Part shown: one piece after another, positions 50,572 to 62,233 of the stretch | Position numbering within the stretch: the stretch's first letter is position 1 | Layout of the letters: every line of letters starts with the position of its first letter | Assembly (NCBI GenBank): GCA_027257055.1 | Contig: JAPVLO010000019.1 | Location: 10,125,001-10,189,000 of the forward strand | Direction of reading: 5' to 3' | Origin: Cephalopachus bancanus | Taxonomy: Eukaryota; Chordata; Mammalia; Primates; Tarsiidae | Length of the DNA stretch: 64,000 bases | Translations under genes and position numbers: made by a program | Notes under the pieces: generated by a model | What the model saw: the letters and a program-made list of their open reading frames with translations, nothing else | What the model was told of the DNA's origin: nothing | Database searches by the model: none

Positions 50572-51591
50572 TCTTTTGCGAAGTCTCACTTGGTTATCTG
50601 TGGGTTCCTGGGTGGCCAGAGTCTCCTGTAAGTGTAAACACTGCATGTCATCTTCTGCTGTGACCTTTGGAGGACTTTTGTTTTGATGTTCTGAGAAATC
50701 ACTCTTCTCCAGACCATCTTCAGCTGACATTCCACTGCGGCAGGAAGGAGGCTGCAGAAGGCAGCTTCCAATATCTGCTTTTAATGATGGTAGTCCTCTG
50801 TCTGTAGAAGGAATAGCCAAGAACTCATCTTGTACTACATTGCAGGTGTTTCTTTCATTGTCATCTTTAGGGAAGTCGGGTTTCCTTCGTTGCTGAGCAA
50901 TTATGGCAGAATTAAGCAACTGCGTCTCTGGCACAATATCTTTTACATTCAAAGTATCAAATGCATTTACTTTGGGCGCATCGTTTATTCCACTTAAGCT
51001 TATATCATTGCAAAGCTCCAGGCTTTTACTTATAGTGTCAGTGACTTTTCTCTCTCCACTTTCTTCTAGCAGTGCTAAATCAGCCTTACCAGCCATTCCC
51101 CAGGAGTTATAAGAATCTTGGTTACTTTCCACAATGGGCAGTGTCATTATTAAGGAGCCTGCTCCTTCGATCGTACATTGGCCTGGTGCGTTATGCCCTT
51201 GGGTAGTTAAAATCTGCTTATCATCTGTAAGGTATAAGTCAGGATCGATATCTTCATCAGAAACATGCACGAGTGTTTCTGTGCTGGCTTCCAGAGACAG
51301 AAGCTGATCTTCACCTTCCTGGCTCTCATTTTCCTCCACCTCTTTTGAAATGCAACCCATTGGCCTCCCAGAAAAATCTCTCAGCTCTGATCCATGACAA
51401 CAGTCTGGTAGTGAAACACACTTCTCCTTGCGGTCCACATTTAGAGTTTCATCTTTTTCCATACTTGCCTGCAAAGTGTCAGCTACTAGTCCATGATGAC
51501 ATGCTGTGTTATAATCATCAGGATTAAAAGGCTGTCCCATCCATCGGGTCACATGTTCTTCCCAGCTCCTCTTTCTGATAGCTCCAGACAT
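50569..51591 (-). CDS. DLC1: DLC1 long isoform, first coding exon (residues 1-341)
   Basis: This exon encodes the N-terminal extension unique to the long isoform of DLC1 (deleted in liver cancer 1), a Rho GTPase-activating protein acting at focal adhesions and the cell cortex. I recognise the product by memory of the human protein: it starts MSGAIRKRSWEEHVTRWMGQ and ends NQVRLRKRK, with characteristic stretches such as KEKCVSLPDCCHGSELRDF and SLEASTETLVHVSDED between. The 341 codons are open with no frameshift. The segment is acidic, rich in Ser/Asp/Glu, and lacks signal peptide, membrane segment or obvious folded domain; the SAM, RhoGAP and START domains lie in exons outside this window. The first in-frame ATG is at 51591 with G at -3. 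The frame stays open upstream only as far as a GTG at 51624, so 51591 is the start. Splicing after the AAG at 50571-50569 keeps the frame in phase 0; reading through the donor would add ten residues and a stop. Identification is confident; no alignment was run. Confidence 0.93.
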
Positions 51592-51599
51592 GTCATCAT
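51549..51599 (-). other. Upstream ORF overlapping the DLC1 start
   Basis: A 16-codon ORF starts with two consecutive ATGs (51599 and 51596) eight bases before the DLC1 ATG, in another frame, and stops with TGA at 51549. A ribosome that starts here passes the DLC1 start codon and cannot use it, so this is the upstream ORF most likely to matter. It is seen in sequence; use in cells is inference. Confidence 0.5.
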
Positions 51600-51716
51600 A
51601 GTTTAACAACAGACAGAGAGACACATTCCGTATGAGGTTAAAGGAGATGGAACTTGATGAAAGACTATTTCAAATTCATGGATCAAAGAAGGGAGTGAGT
51701 TTTATCATTTCACCAC
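51592..51716 (-). other. DLC1: 5' leader part of the DLC1 exon, with four upstream ORFs
   Basis: Between the predicted acceptor and the start ATG lie 125 bases of untranslated exon. Reading the minus strand there are upstream ATGs at 51708 (10-codon ORF ending 51676), 51679 (4 codons, ending 51665), 51626 (7 codons, ending 51603) and 51599 (16 codons, ending 51549, overlapping the main start out of frame). Such a leader would be expected to lower translation of the main ORF by leaky scanning and reinitiation. The exon boundary is a prediction from sequence, so the leader could be longer or shorter. Confidence 0.6.
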
Positions 51717-51745
51717 CTATTAAAAAATTAAAAAAATATATAGTT
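51717..51745 (-). other. Predicted splice acceptor of the DLC1 coding exon
   Basis: Read on the minus strand, a T-rich tract (about 20 of 25 bases T) ends in AATAG at 51717, followed by GTGGTG as the first exon bases. It is the only AG preceded by a long pyrimidine tract within about 200 bases upstream of the ATG. This is inference from the consensus only; no transcript evidence is available here. Confidence 0.6.
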
Positions 51746-51749
51746 ATGG

Positions 51750-52400
51750 ATACATTTCTAAAGTCAAAATGTATCTTGGAAAAGAGAGCTCTTAATCTGT
51801 GCCATGAAAGTTGAAGTAAGAGACTTTATAAAGCTTCTGTCTAATAGCTTTAGTAGCACTATCTCTTTAAGAAAGAACCGACCATTAGAAGAAATTTTTA
51901 CATTTAATATGTCCAGCCAAAAATCATCAGAAATATGATTTAAAGATAGCTATATTGGCCTACTAATGAATACATACTAAACATTTAAAACTCCATTAAG
52001 AAAACACTTGGAATGCAAAACCTCATAAAATCACTGGAAGAAACTTGTTGCTCTAGCTTGCATGCTTTCCTGATTTATTTTTGTGAACACAAGCCATTAA
52101 AGAATCTATTTGCTGTTTGGTTTGAATCACAGTGTAGGCCACCAGGGAACTGTTCATGTAAAACTTCAGCTATAGAGACAGCATGTGTAACGTATTAGTG
52201 TGTGAAAGAGCTAATACCAATCCCAAACGACCAGGATGTATTTACTCCAGGGAGTGACTAAGAAACATGGAATAATCCAGTTTAGCTCATATTAACACAC
52301 AATTCGTGGATAAGAAAGTAAAACACATACCATTTACAGTGCCTTAGGATACATACGTTTCAACATGCATTCTATGACGGTTACCGTTACTACCAGCTAG
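51750..52400. other. Unique intron sequence upstream of the DLC1 exon
   Basis: No repeat or gene recognised. Confidence 0.45.
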
Positions 52401-52404
52401 CAAA

Positions 52405-52510
52405 CTAGCATTTTTGAAGCTTAAAGAAATTAAACAATGTGCCCAAAGTTATACATCTAGGAAATGAGCATAGACTCAAACTAAGTAGTTAACAAACTTC
52501 ACTGTCTCCA
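52405..52510 (+). mobile_element. MIR fragment
   Basis: 'GCTTAAAGAAATTAAACAAT', 'GTGCCCAAAGTTATACATCT' and 'AGACTCAAACTAAGTAGTTA' match the MIR 3' half. Confidence 0.65.
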
Positions 52511-52514
52511 TGGA

Positions 52515-54695
52515 ATCATGAGATTCCACCTTCATCCTACTCCCCACATATCTTTAGCATGTGTAACCTCTAACCATCTCATGTAAGAAGTCAAGTGAGC
52601 CAAAAAGGAAGATGTGAGTATAAGACAATTGGGACTGTTTTTCTGAAATTGGAGCCTCATTCTATTTGGCTTCTAATGAGTTTAGTTTGTATATTTCTGT
52701 TAGAATTTGATCATAAAAATTTTGGTAAACAAGAAAATCATGCATAAGATAAGGTCAGAATATAAACACATTCCAGGTATCCATTCTTTTGCCTTGAATT
52801 ACTCAAACCCTAAACGGAAATAAATCTTACCAATGTAAACTCAGTCTTATAAAAATGACTAACCCAAATGTTGTCCTACAATGAAACTGTATATTAGACT
52901 GTGAAAGAAAAATCTCATTCACAGAACAGACACTTTTAGGTTTTATTCCACATAAGAACTGTCAGCACACAACATGGATTGGCTTACTGATTTCAGCCAT
53001 AAAAAAGATTAACTGCTATGCTCGTTTTGAGTCTCTTGAGTCTAGTGAAAAGGACTCTGACTACCCACCCAAAATTTCAAGCTATTCTGACTAAGTACAT
53101 GCCCAAAAGATAAATATTTTCATCCTATAAAGACCAGAGAAGTTAAGAAATGTGCGAGAATTTTGGTACCCCATCCTGACCAAATATCTTCCTGGATACT
53201 ATTTGGTTCCCCCAAAGGTCTGTAGCCATCTTTGAAAATGGTCAACCTTCACATTTTCCATGTTGACATTTACTTTGCACTAAAAAATAAAATAAAGTCT
53301 CTGAATTCCATGCATAAGTCATTATAGTGTGGGAGGCTACGGAAAGTGGAAAAAACGCATAGATACAAGCCAGAAAATTTCTGCTTTCATGAGCAAATTT
53401 GGGTTGTAATAGGGCGGTTCTGTCTTAGATGCTTTCTTTTCTTTATTTTTGTCCAGTGTAGAAAGAGCAGGCTAACACAAGACATGCCAAGTGGTATTAC
53501 TATGTCATTCCTAAGCCACATTTGCATTTAAATTGAGCCCGAATTCTGGCTTCATTTCTTTTACTAAGGAGAAATATAGTTTTATTAACTCCTTGGGAAA
53601 AAAATTACACAAAAAATTTCCCCTAAGACCTTATAGTAATATTCATTAACTTATGTCACTCAGTCTTGACAAGAAGGTACATATTTCTGTCACGTCAAAG
53701 GAAGATTTCAATAAGTTCTGAGACAATCTAACTGTAAAGAGAGACTGCAAATCAGAAAAATTCATCATAGCTTTAACTCATTCTGTCTTTGTTTCTAATC
53801 TAGATTCTTCGGAAATTTCCAGATCATTCCTGTATATGTACCCTGTCTTTATTTTTAAAACATAAGATTTCCTAATTATTCCTATAGCTATCATTATTTA
53901 CAATTTGAGTGCCCATTCATTCCATCTCCTGTGGTCTGATAGATTTAAAAAAAAAAAAAATCTCTGAAAGCTTTCCTACAATTATTGTCAATTGCACTTG
54001 AGTTTACTGGCTTCATTTTCTAAATAATCTGAATTGACTCTAATCTGTCCTCTAAGAGAGAGAAGCTTTGTAAAATACTTGACTTTCTTATGAGCTTCCT
54101 CACTGGGATGCCTTATTTAAAATTATATTTCAAACTGCTGACTACTTATTTTTCAAATTTCTATTGCATTTCTTTTGTAATCCTACTCATGAAATTTCAT
54201 TCAGAATGAGCTCAGCTGCTGAGGATTTGGATGGAGGAGCTGGAAAAGTGTAGGTCATGTCAGAGTGTTGATTTTATGAAGTGAATTTCCATGGGGATTT
54301 TTCACTTCTTAAATACATATGTTCAAACACCATGGTATTAATATTACAAGAGACATATATACTTCTAATTATGCAATGATTCTGGAAAATAATTGCGAAA
54401 TGTTCACATTTGTGATATTAGCGCATAAGACATTTAAACACAAAGGGATTTCAAGTTTTTTTTTGTTTGAGTTAATTTTGGAATATTTACCACTCCTTAA
54501 CATAAGCATTTCATGACTTAGAATATGTATTTTAAAAACTAAACAAAATTGAAAGCTATTGTCTTTAAAAATAACAGCTGGAGACATTCTAGTTTGAGAA
54601 ACACTGATCTACATTTGATATCAAACAATCATGCTCTACATTGCACTTGCTTCTGAAATAAACTTACACCTTATAATCTGGTCTGCCAATTGCCC
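52515..54695. other. Unique intron sequence
   Basis: No gene recognised. A poly-A run lies at 53947-53960. 'TTCTAGTTTGAGAAACACTG' at about 54588-54607 resembles a MER5-type terminal repeat, but too little remains to be sure. Confidence 0.45.
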
Positions 54696-54708
54696 TCAGA
54701 AAAGAAGA

Positions 54709-55626
54709 ACCTGTATTTACCAACTGTATGTCTGACAAAGACCTAACATCAAAGATCTACAAGGAACGCAAATGTGACAAAAAGAAAAAAAAAACCCAAA
54801 CAGCCCCATTGCAAAGTGGGCAAAATATATGAATAGACACTTCTCAAAAGAAGACATACAAGCAGTCAACAGATACATGAAGATACATGCTCGGTCTCAC
54901 TAGTCATCAAAGAAATGCAAGTTAAGAACCACGGTGAGATATCACCTAACTCCAGTCAGGATGGCCATCATCAATAACTCCACAAACAACAAGTGCTGGA
55001 GAGGATGTGGTGAAAAGGGAACACTTCTATACTGTTGGTGGGATGTAAACTAGTACAACCTCTGTGAAAAACAGTTTGGTGATTCCTAAAAGATCTAAAA
55101 GTCAACCTCCCATAAGGTGCCACAATCCTCCTATTGGGAATATAACTAGAAGAACTCAAATCACTCTATGAAAAAGATACCTGCACATGTTTATTATTTA
55201 CAATAGCAATAACATGGTACCAACTGTGCTGCCCATTGAAAGAGGACTGGATACAAAAATATGGTACATATACATGATTGAATATTATGCAGCCATAAAA
55301 AAGGACAAAATTATGAACTTCACAGCAACTTAGATGGACTTAGAGACTAGAATACTGAGTGATCTATCACAGAAACAAAGAACTGAATATCACATGTTCT
55401 CGCTCAGAAGCGGACCTTGAACAAATATCGTAATACTGTAAGAAAGGGATTGGTAGTAATTCGGAATGGCCAGGGGAGGGCGGGAGAAGGATTGGCAGTA
55501 GTGGAAAACTGCCAGGTTGGGGGGGGCACATCCCTTCCACAAGGGTACCTTCATAATGAACACATGCATACCTCACCCTCAATTGTACCCCACATCTTTA
55601 AAATAAAAAAATTTATTAAAAAAAAG
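54709..55626 (+). mobile_element. L1 LINE, 5'-truncated 3' end
   Basis: From the ORF2 C-terminal region to CCACATCTTTAAAATAAAAA and tail. Exact target duplication AGAAAAGAAGA at 54698-54708 and 55627-55637. ORF2 is broken. The 3' UTR carries two copies of the GATTGGTAGTA/GATTGGCAGTA module with G-rich tracts (55449-55530). Confidence 0.94.
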
Positions 55627-55893
55627 AGAAAAGAAGAGTCTGCTGATAATCACTGTTGCTTCTTCTACAACCTGAGAAACGGAGGCACAAATGAAGTATC
55701 TGTGGATGAAATCAAGTATGAATACTGAAGAATTGACAGTGTTAGATCATAATCACTATTAAAGAAGCATTTATTTAGTACCCAATGAATGACAGAAACT
55801 TTGCAAAATATTGGGAATATAAATTTATATAATATATTCTACCTTTTCTATTGAAGCTTTTCTACTGAAACTCACGTTAAGGAAACTCATGTA

Positions 55894-55997
55894 GGGCAAC
55901 CTCTCAGGTGCCCTCCCCTTGTGGGTGCTTTTCTGTCTTCTCAATAAATCCTACTTTCTCACCTTCTGGCTACAACGAGCAAAAAAAAAAAAAAAAA
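55894..55997 (+). mobile_element. Processed retrocopy of a polyadenylated transcript, LTR-like 3' end
   Basis: A ~87 bp body with AATAAA at 55943-55948, ending ACGAGC at 55980, then 17 As. Target duplication GAAACTCATGTA flanks it at 55882-55893 and 55998-56009. The CT-rich body with AATAAA about 30 bases before the tail resembles the R region of a class I retroviral LTR, but a cellular mRNA 3' end cannot be excluded. Confidence 0.75.
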
Positions 55998-56034
55998 GAA
56001 ACTCATGTAAAAAAGGATTATAAGTCCTATAATG

Positions 56035-56317
56035 TTAGGTCTTTGATCTATTTAGTGTTGACTTTCGTGTATGGCGATAGGTAGGGGTCCCATTTCATTC
56101 TTCTGCATGCAGTCAGTCAGTTTTCCTAGCATCACTTGCTGAATAAGGTCTCCTTTCCCCAGTGGTTGTTGTTGATGACTTTATCAAAGATGAATTGGTT
56201 GAGAGATAGAGGTTTTGCTTCTGGAATCTCTATACTGTTCCATTGGTCTATATGCCTGTTTTTGTACCAGTACCAGTCTGTTTTGATTATTGTAGCCTTA
56301 CAATAAAGTTGAAAGTC
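56035..56317 (-). mobile_element. L1 5' segment inverted by twin priming
   Basis: ORF2 text in antisense ('GGTCTTTGATCTATTTAGTG', 'GGGTCCCATTTCATTCTTCT', 'CTGTTCCATTGGTCTATATG', 'GATTATTGTAGCCTTACAAT'). In L1 coordinates it ends just where the sense part at 56318 begins. Confidence 0.9.
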
Positions 56318-57430
56318 TAAACCTTAAACTATAAGAATCTTAGAAGAAATCACAGGAGACACCCCTATGCACATTGGAATAGGCAGACAATTCTTAATTA
56401 CACTGCCAAAAGTGTATGCCATAAAAATAAGATAGACAAGTGGGGCCTCATCAAACTGAAAAGCTTTTTCAAAGCAAAAGAAACTATCAAGAAGCAAGGA
56501 AACAACCTACAGAATGGGGAAAAAATATTTGCTAACTATATGTCTGACAGGACTTAACATTCAGGATGTATAAGGAACTCAAAAGGGCCAAGAGGAAAAA
56601 AACAAACAGCCCTATTAAAAAGTGGGCAAAAGATATGAATAGACACTTCTCAGAAGAAGACACACAGCAGCCAATAGATACATGAAAAAATGCTCAGCCT
56701 ATCTAATCATCAGAAAAATGCATTTCAAAATCACATTGAGATACCACCTAACTCCAGTAAGGATGACCATCATTAATAAATCAAAAAGCAATAGATATTG
56801 GCGAGGATGTGGAGAAAGGGGAACACTTCTACGCTGCTGGTGGAAATGCAAACTAGTTCAACCTCTTTGGAAAATAGTGTGGCAATTTTTAAAAGAACTA
56901 GAAATGGACCTTATATATGACCCAGCAATCCTCCTTCTGGGAATATACCCAAAGAAACTCAAATTATTCTTCAAAAAAGATATTTGCACACACATGTTTA
57001 TTGCAGCACTATTCAAAATAGCAAAAACATGGAACCAACCCTGCTGCACACTGAAAGTAGACTGGATAAAGAAAATATGGTACATTATACCTGATGGAGT
57101 ATTACACAGCCATAAAGAAGAACAAAATTATGGACTTTGCAGCAACTTGGATGGATAAAGAGTTCATCATATTCAGTGATCTATCAGAAACAAAGAACTG
57201 AATACCACATGTTTTCACTCATAAGTGGGTCCTGAACACTTACCACAGTACTGCAAGATAGGTATCAGCAGAAGCAGGACAATGCCTGGTGGGGGGACAC
57301 ATAATATCACTAATATCATGAATCTAAACCAGTAGAAGTGAGGACCAGTTTAAAGCCCAAATTTCACCTGCATGTAGACTACTTATGTACCTAATCCTGG
57401 CTTATACTCCACATCTTTACAATGAATGAA
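56318..57430 (+). mobile_element. L1 LINE 3' segment, sense part of the twin-primed copy
   Basis: Sense ORF2 from 'AACCTTAAACTATAAGAATC' to the 3' UTR and 'CCACATCTTTACAATGAATG'. A 158-codon frame at 56682-57158 is the ORF2 C-terminal remnant, not a separate gene. The target duplication is not clear. Confidence 0.92.
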
Positions 57431-57520
57431 GTAAAAAATTTGTATGTGCTTTCATGGACTCAATACCATTGATAGGTATACCTATATTATGAAGAGTTTA
57501 TCACCAAGTAGGAGCTCATC

Positions 57521-57620
57521 TTCCTTCCTTCCATCCTTCCTTCCTTCCTTCCTTCCTTCCTTCCTTCCTTCCTTCCTTCCTTCCTCCCTCCTTCCCTCTC
57601 TCCCTCCCCCCCTCCCCGCC
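57521..57620. repeat. (CCTT)n microsatellite
   Basis: TTCC units from 57521, grading into CCCT-rich sequence to about 57620. Confidence 0.95.
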
Positions 57621-57629
57621 TTCTTCCTT

Positions 57630-58467
57630 ATTGAGGGAAAAAAGTGTTCTCAGGGAGGGCTTCACAGAAGAGGACATGTCCAAATGAGGTCTTTTGTGGC
57701 AAATTTTCTGTCTTCACAATAATTGAGCCAAATGGGATTGAGGTAGATTTTCCTACTGGATGGAAGAAGTCTTTCTTTCTGACTTCACATAGTCACTATT
57801 CTAGAATCACTTCTTTGGAAAAGATACCAGAGACAGTAATAAACTTCAGAAAATTACTTGCAACTTGAAAACTCATTGGTTACCTTGAATGTAAACCACA
57901 TTCCTCAGAAGCATTTCAGAGAAAACTGAGAAGAGAAATTTTTAAAAGAAAAAAATTCAGAATATGTCATAGAATATGTCCCAAACTTCAGTCTGAAGAG
58001 AACTCATGGAATATGCAGTAGTACAAGGAAGAAAAATATACCATGTCAAGAAATATCACTATGAAATTTTAGAATGTAGGAGATAAGCAAATGAGCCTAA
58101 ATGTTGTCAGAGAAAGAAAAAAGAAGTTATATATTAAGAACTGGCAATCAAATGGTATTTGATTTCTTAAAATTAATAGTGGAAATAACATAATAGACAA
58201 ACATACTCTCCAAGTTCTGACCAGAAATTATGTATACCTTAAAATTATATGAGGAGACTTAACTTTTAAAAATCTCTTCTCAAAAGCTACTGGAGAGATA
58301 GTTTCATTCCAATGAGAGAATAACAAAGCAGGGAAAATAGCAACAGGAAAGTCAGGAATTCAGCAAAAATAACCAGGGAACAGAGTTTTCAGGATAAAAT
58401 TTGTGTAGCAGGTCTAGTGGGCAAAATTTCACATAAATCTTAACGTTCTCTATGAGAAATGTTTCTT
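57630..58467. other. Unique intron sequence between L1 copies
   Basis: No gene or repeat recognised. Confidence 0.45.
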
Positions 58468-58483
58468 AAAAAAGGAAATAATT

Positions 58484-60582
58484 CCCACAGCCAGCATACT
58501 GCTGAACAGACAGAAACTAGAACTTTTTCCCCTGAAAACTGGAAAAAGACAAGGTTGCCCACTTTCACACCTCCTTTTCAACATAGCTTTGAAAGTTCTA
58601 GCTAGAGCAATCAGACAAGAGAAGGAAATCATGGGTATCCAAATAGGAAAAGAGAAAGTCAAATTATCCCTCTTTGGAGATAACATGATTCTGTACCTCA
58701 AAAACCCAAGAGAATCTGTCCAAAACCACCTTGCACTGATTAAAAGACTTTGGCAAAGTCTCAGGGTTTAAAATCAACGTACAAAAGACAGTCATGTTTC
58801 TATACACCAACAACAAACAAACAGAAACCAAAATAAAAAGCACAATCCCATTCACAATAGTCACAAAAAAATCAAATACCTTTGCATCTTCCTAGCCAGA
58901 GTCGTGAAAGACTTTTACAATGAAAACTACAAAACGCAGCTTAAAGAAATCAAGGATGACACAAACAAATGGAAAATTATTCCATGCTCACAAATTGGAA
59001 GAATCAACATCGTTAGGATGTCCATTCTACCCAAGGCAATCTACAGATTTAATGCAATACCCACTAAATTACAAGCAGCATTCTTCTCAGACCTAGAAAC
59101 AACAAGACAGAAATTTATATAGAAACATAAATGACCACGAATAGCCAAAACAATCGTCAGCAAAAAAACAAAATCAAAAACAAAATGGAAGGTATCATAC
59201 ACCCAGAATTTAAATTTATTATAAGGCTACAATAATCAAAAGGCCTGATATTGGTACAAGAAGAAGCATAGAGACCAAAGGAACAGGTTAGAGATTCCAG
59301 AAGCAAAACCTCAAATTTTCAGTCAACTCATCCTCAACAAAGCCTCCACTACCAACCACTGGGGAGAGGAGAACCTATTCAATAAATGGTGCTGGGAAAA
59401 CGGGCAGACCACATGCAGAAGATTAAAATAAGACCCCTACCTATCGCCATACACAAAAATCAACTCTAAATGTATCAAAGACCTAAATGTAAAACCTCAA
59501 ACTATAAGAATCTTCAAACACATGAGATACCCTTATGGAAATTGTAACTGGCAACCAATTCCTGATCAAAACCCCAAGTGCCCATGCCATAAGAGATAAG
59601 ATAGAAAAGTGGGACCTCATCAAGCTCACAAGCTTCTGCAAAACCGAAGAAACTATCGAGAGAGCAGGGAGACAGCCCACAGACTGGGAAAAAATATTTG
59701 CCAACTGTATATCTGACAAAGGTCTAAATCTAGGATTCACAAGGAACTCAAATATGCTGAAAAGAAAAACACAAACAGCCCCATTATAAAGTGGGCAAAA
59801 GATATGAACAGACATATCTCAAAAGAAGACATACGAGCAGCCAACGGACACATGAAAAAATGCTCAGCCTCACTAGTCATCAAAGAAATGCAAATTAAAC
59901 CACACTAAGATACCACCTAACTCCAGTCAGGATGGCCATCATCAATAACTCAAAAAAACAACAGACGCTGGAGAGGATGTGGTGAAAAGGGCACACTTCT
60001 ACACTGTTGGTGGGAGTGTAAACTAGTACAACCTCTGTGGAAAGCAGTTTGGTGTTTCCTAAAAGATCTAAAAATCGACCTCTCGTATGACCCTGCAATC
60101 CCCCTACTGGGAATATACTTGGAACTCAAATCACTCTATGAAAAAGATAGCTGCATTTTTACTGCAGTATTGTTCACAATAGCAAAAAGCTGGAACCAAC
60201 TATGCTGCCCATTGAAAAAGAACTTGATAAAAAATGTGGTACATATACATAATGGAATATTACACAGCCATAAAGAAGGACAAAATTATGAACTTCACAA
60301 CCACTTGAATGGACTTAAAGTCTATAATACTGAGTGATCTATCACAGAAACAAAGAACTGAGTATCACATGTTCTCACTCATAAGCAGACCTTGAACAAT
60401 TATCATAATACTATAAGAAAAGGATTGGCTATAGTGGAAAAGTGGTGGGGGAGGATGGGATTGGCAGTAGTAGGAATCTGCCACGGTCTGCGGGGGCACA
60501 CCTCATCAACAAGGGCACCTGCATAATGAACATTTGTATACCTAACCCTTAATTGTATCCCACATCTTTAAAATTAAAAATT
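58484..60582 (+). mobile_element. L1 LINE, 5'-truncated (2.1 kb), ORF2 remnant plus 3' UTR
   Basis: Starts in the ORF2 reverse-transcriptase region and ends CCACATCTTTAAAATTAAAA. The target duplication is AAAAAAGGAAATAATT at 58468-58483 and the matching AAAAAAGTAAATAATT ending 60599 (one change). The polymerase motif reads LFGDNM at 58670-58687, with Asn in place of the second catalytic Asp. Several frameshifts and stops. The 3' UTR has two GATTGGC modules (60423-60490). Confidence 0.94.
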
Positions 60583-60599
60583 AAAAAAAGTAAATAATT

Positions 60600-62178
60600 G
60601 ATTATATATATGACTACTTGGAGAGAAATTTTAGAGTAAGGTCGAGTGATTGGCGTGGAAATTAGTTACGTAGAAAACTAGGGAAATCAATTGTTAGCAC
60701 CAGGAACAAAGGAGATTTTATAAGAAAGGAGATATAATCATAACACACTACCTGGCTAAACTGTGGCTATTTTTTTATGCTGTCAAGATAATGCAAATAG
60801 TAAATTCTAAATCAGTCAAAAATTATGAAGTAATTATTTTCAGAGTATAGGATTTTGTGAGGGATGAGATTAACAATGATCGGGAGAATGATTTCAGAAC
60901 TACTGCATTATTTTCTATAGTAACAAGTTAGTAGATAATGTCTAAAATGCAATAAAAAGTATAATAATATTGTGAAATATGGGAGTAAATATAAGAAATT
61001 AGCAAAAATAAAGTGCTATAATTTTCTGTGTCATTGGCTTGAGACAGAAACAAAAGTCTTATCTCTAAATCTCAGAAATGATGTCAAGTCATAAGCTAAA
61101 TTTTAATATGCTCCAGAGAAGTAATTTTAAAATTGAGTTGATGCTTAAATGTAACTGCAGTTCCTCTACAATATATCTGACTGGACAAAGTCATTATTTT
61201 TGCCTCTTTTCCACTTACCACACCATCCTTTCACAATCACACAAACTCTAGCCTCACATTTTTAGCCAAGCATAGGTGCTGGTTTGGATATTTATCTTGG
61301 ACCACCAATGTTAGTGCAATTTTCCATGAGATTTTTAAAGATTATTTCTTTTAGGGTTTCCTTTCCTTCCCCAACTGTCCTGGGAATTCCTGTGATTGAG
61401 AACAGGTATTCTTGGCAATTCTTTTAGCCATAGTTTTTCTAAAATGTTATCTAAATAGAAGTTTAAGATGTGTGAAATATTGATGCTATCATTTTATGTA
61501 TCTTACACAAAATACATATAAATTAGAAACACACAAACAATATTAAATCAGCAAATGCATTTGAAAAGAGGAATTCTCCGTTGTATTATTGCCCACTTTT
61601 TCTAGACTTCTCACTCACAGTACTTTGAAAGATGGTAACTTTTTATTCATTCCCTCAAAGGTGGGTATCTTGTCTTGTCTTTTGAGAACACAGATGACAT
61701 ACACACACACATGTGCAAAACAGACACAATCGCAGCTTCATACATTTCCTCCAGTGTGAGCTCAACTTCTGTTAAAGCAAATCGCCATTACAATGAGCAT
61801 TTGTGGAGGCCATAATGAAATTCATTTTCTTAATGAAATTGTCAAAGAACAAATTATCTAGCAAACTAAACAGTGCATGTTTGGGCATCTTCCCACTGTC
61901 ATCCAACTCGGTGCTAAATTAGGAGAAATACTTTTGATTGCCAAACTGAAGTGACATACGCAAGATACTTAGGAGACACAAGGAAGCTTAGGGAAGATAT
62001 TTTTCTTCTTAATTTATTTATGTAAATACATAAATAGTCCAAAAGATGACAGCACATTTTAAAAAAGCATTCTATGAGTCTAGTCAAGACAGTCAACTTT
62101 CAGTAAAAGACAATTAGTGCTTTTCCTTTAAAATATTTGTAGTATCTAATACAAATTAGACAAAGCTATAATTAAGCT

Positions 62179-62180
<2 letters not shown>
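60600..62180. other. Unique AT-rich intron sequence
   Basis: No gene. The stretch 61770-61900 is repeat-free with several ATTA/TAAT and AACAAT motifs and may be a conserved non-coding element; nothing in the sequence alone proves it. Confidence 0.4.

Positions 62181-62232
<52 letters not shown>
62181..62232. repeat. (GT)26 microsatellite
   Basis: Pure GT run followed by TGGGGAATCC. Confidence 0.96.

Positions 62233-62233
<1 letters not shown>

Noticed and set aside
51592..51624. N-terminal extension of the DLC1 frame starting at 51624
   Set aside because: The codon there is GTG, not ATG, and the added residues come from the leader. The first in-frame ATG is at 51591, where the recognised protein starts.
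56682..57158. 158-codon open reading frame on the + strand
   Set aside because: It is the C-terminal remnant of L1 ORF2, not a separate gene.
57444..57722. 92-codon frame with Ser-Phe-Leu-Pro repeats
   Set aside because: Produced by the CCTT microsatellite.
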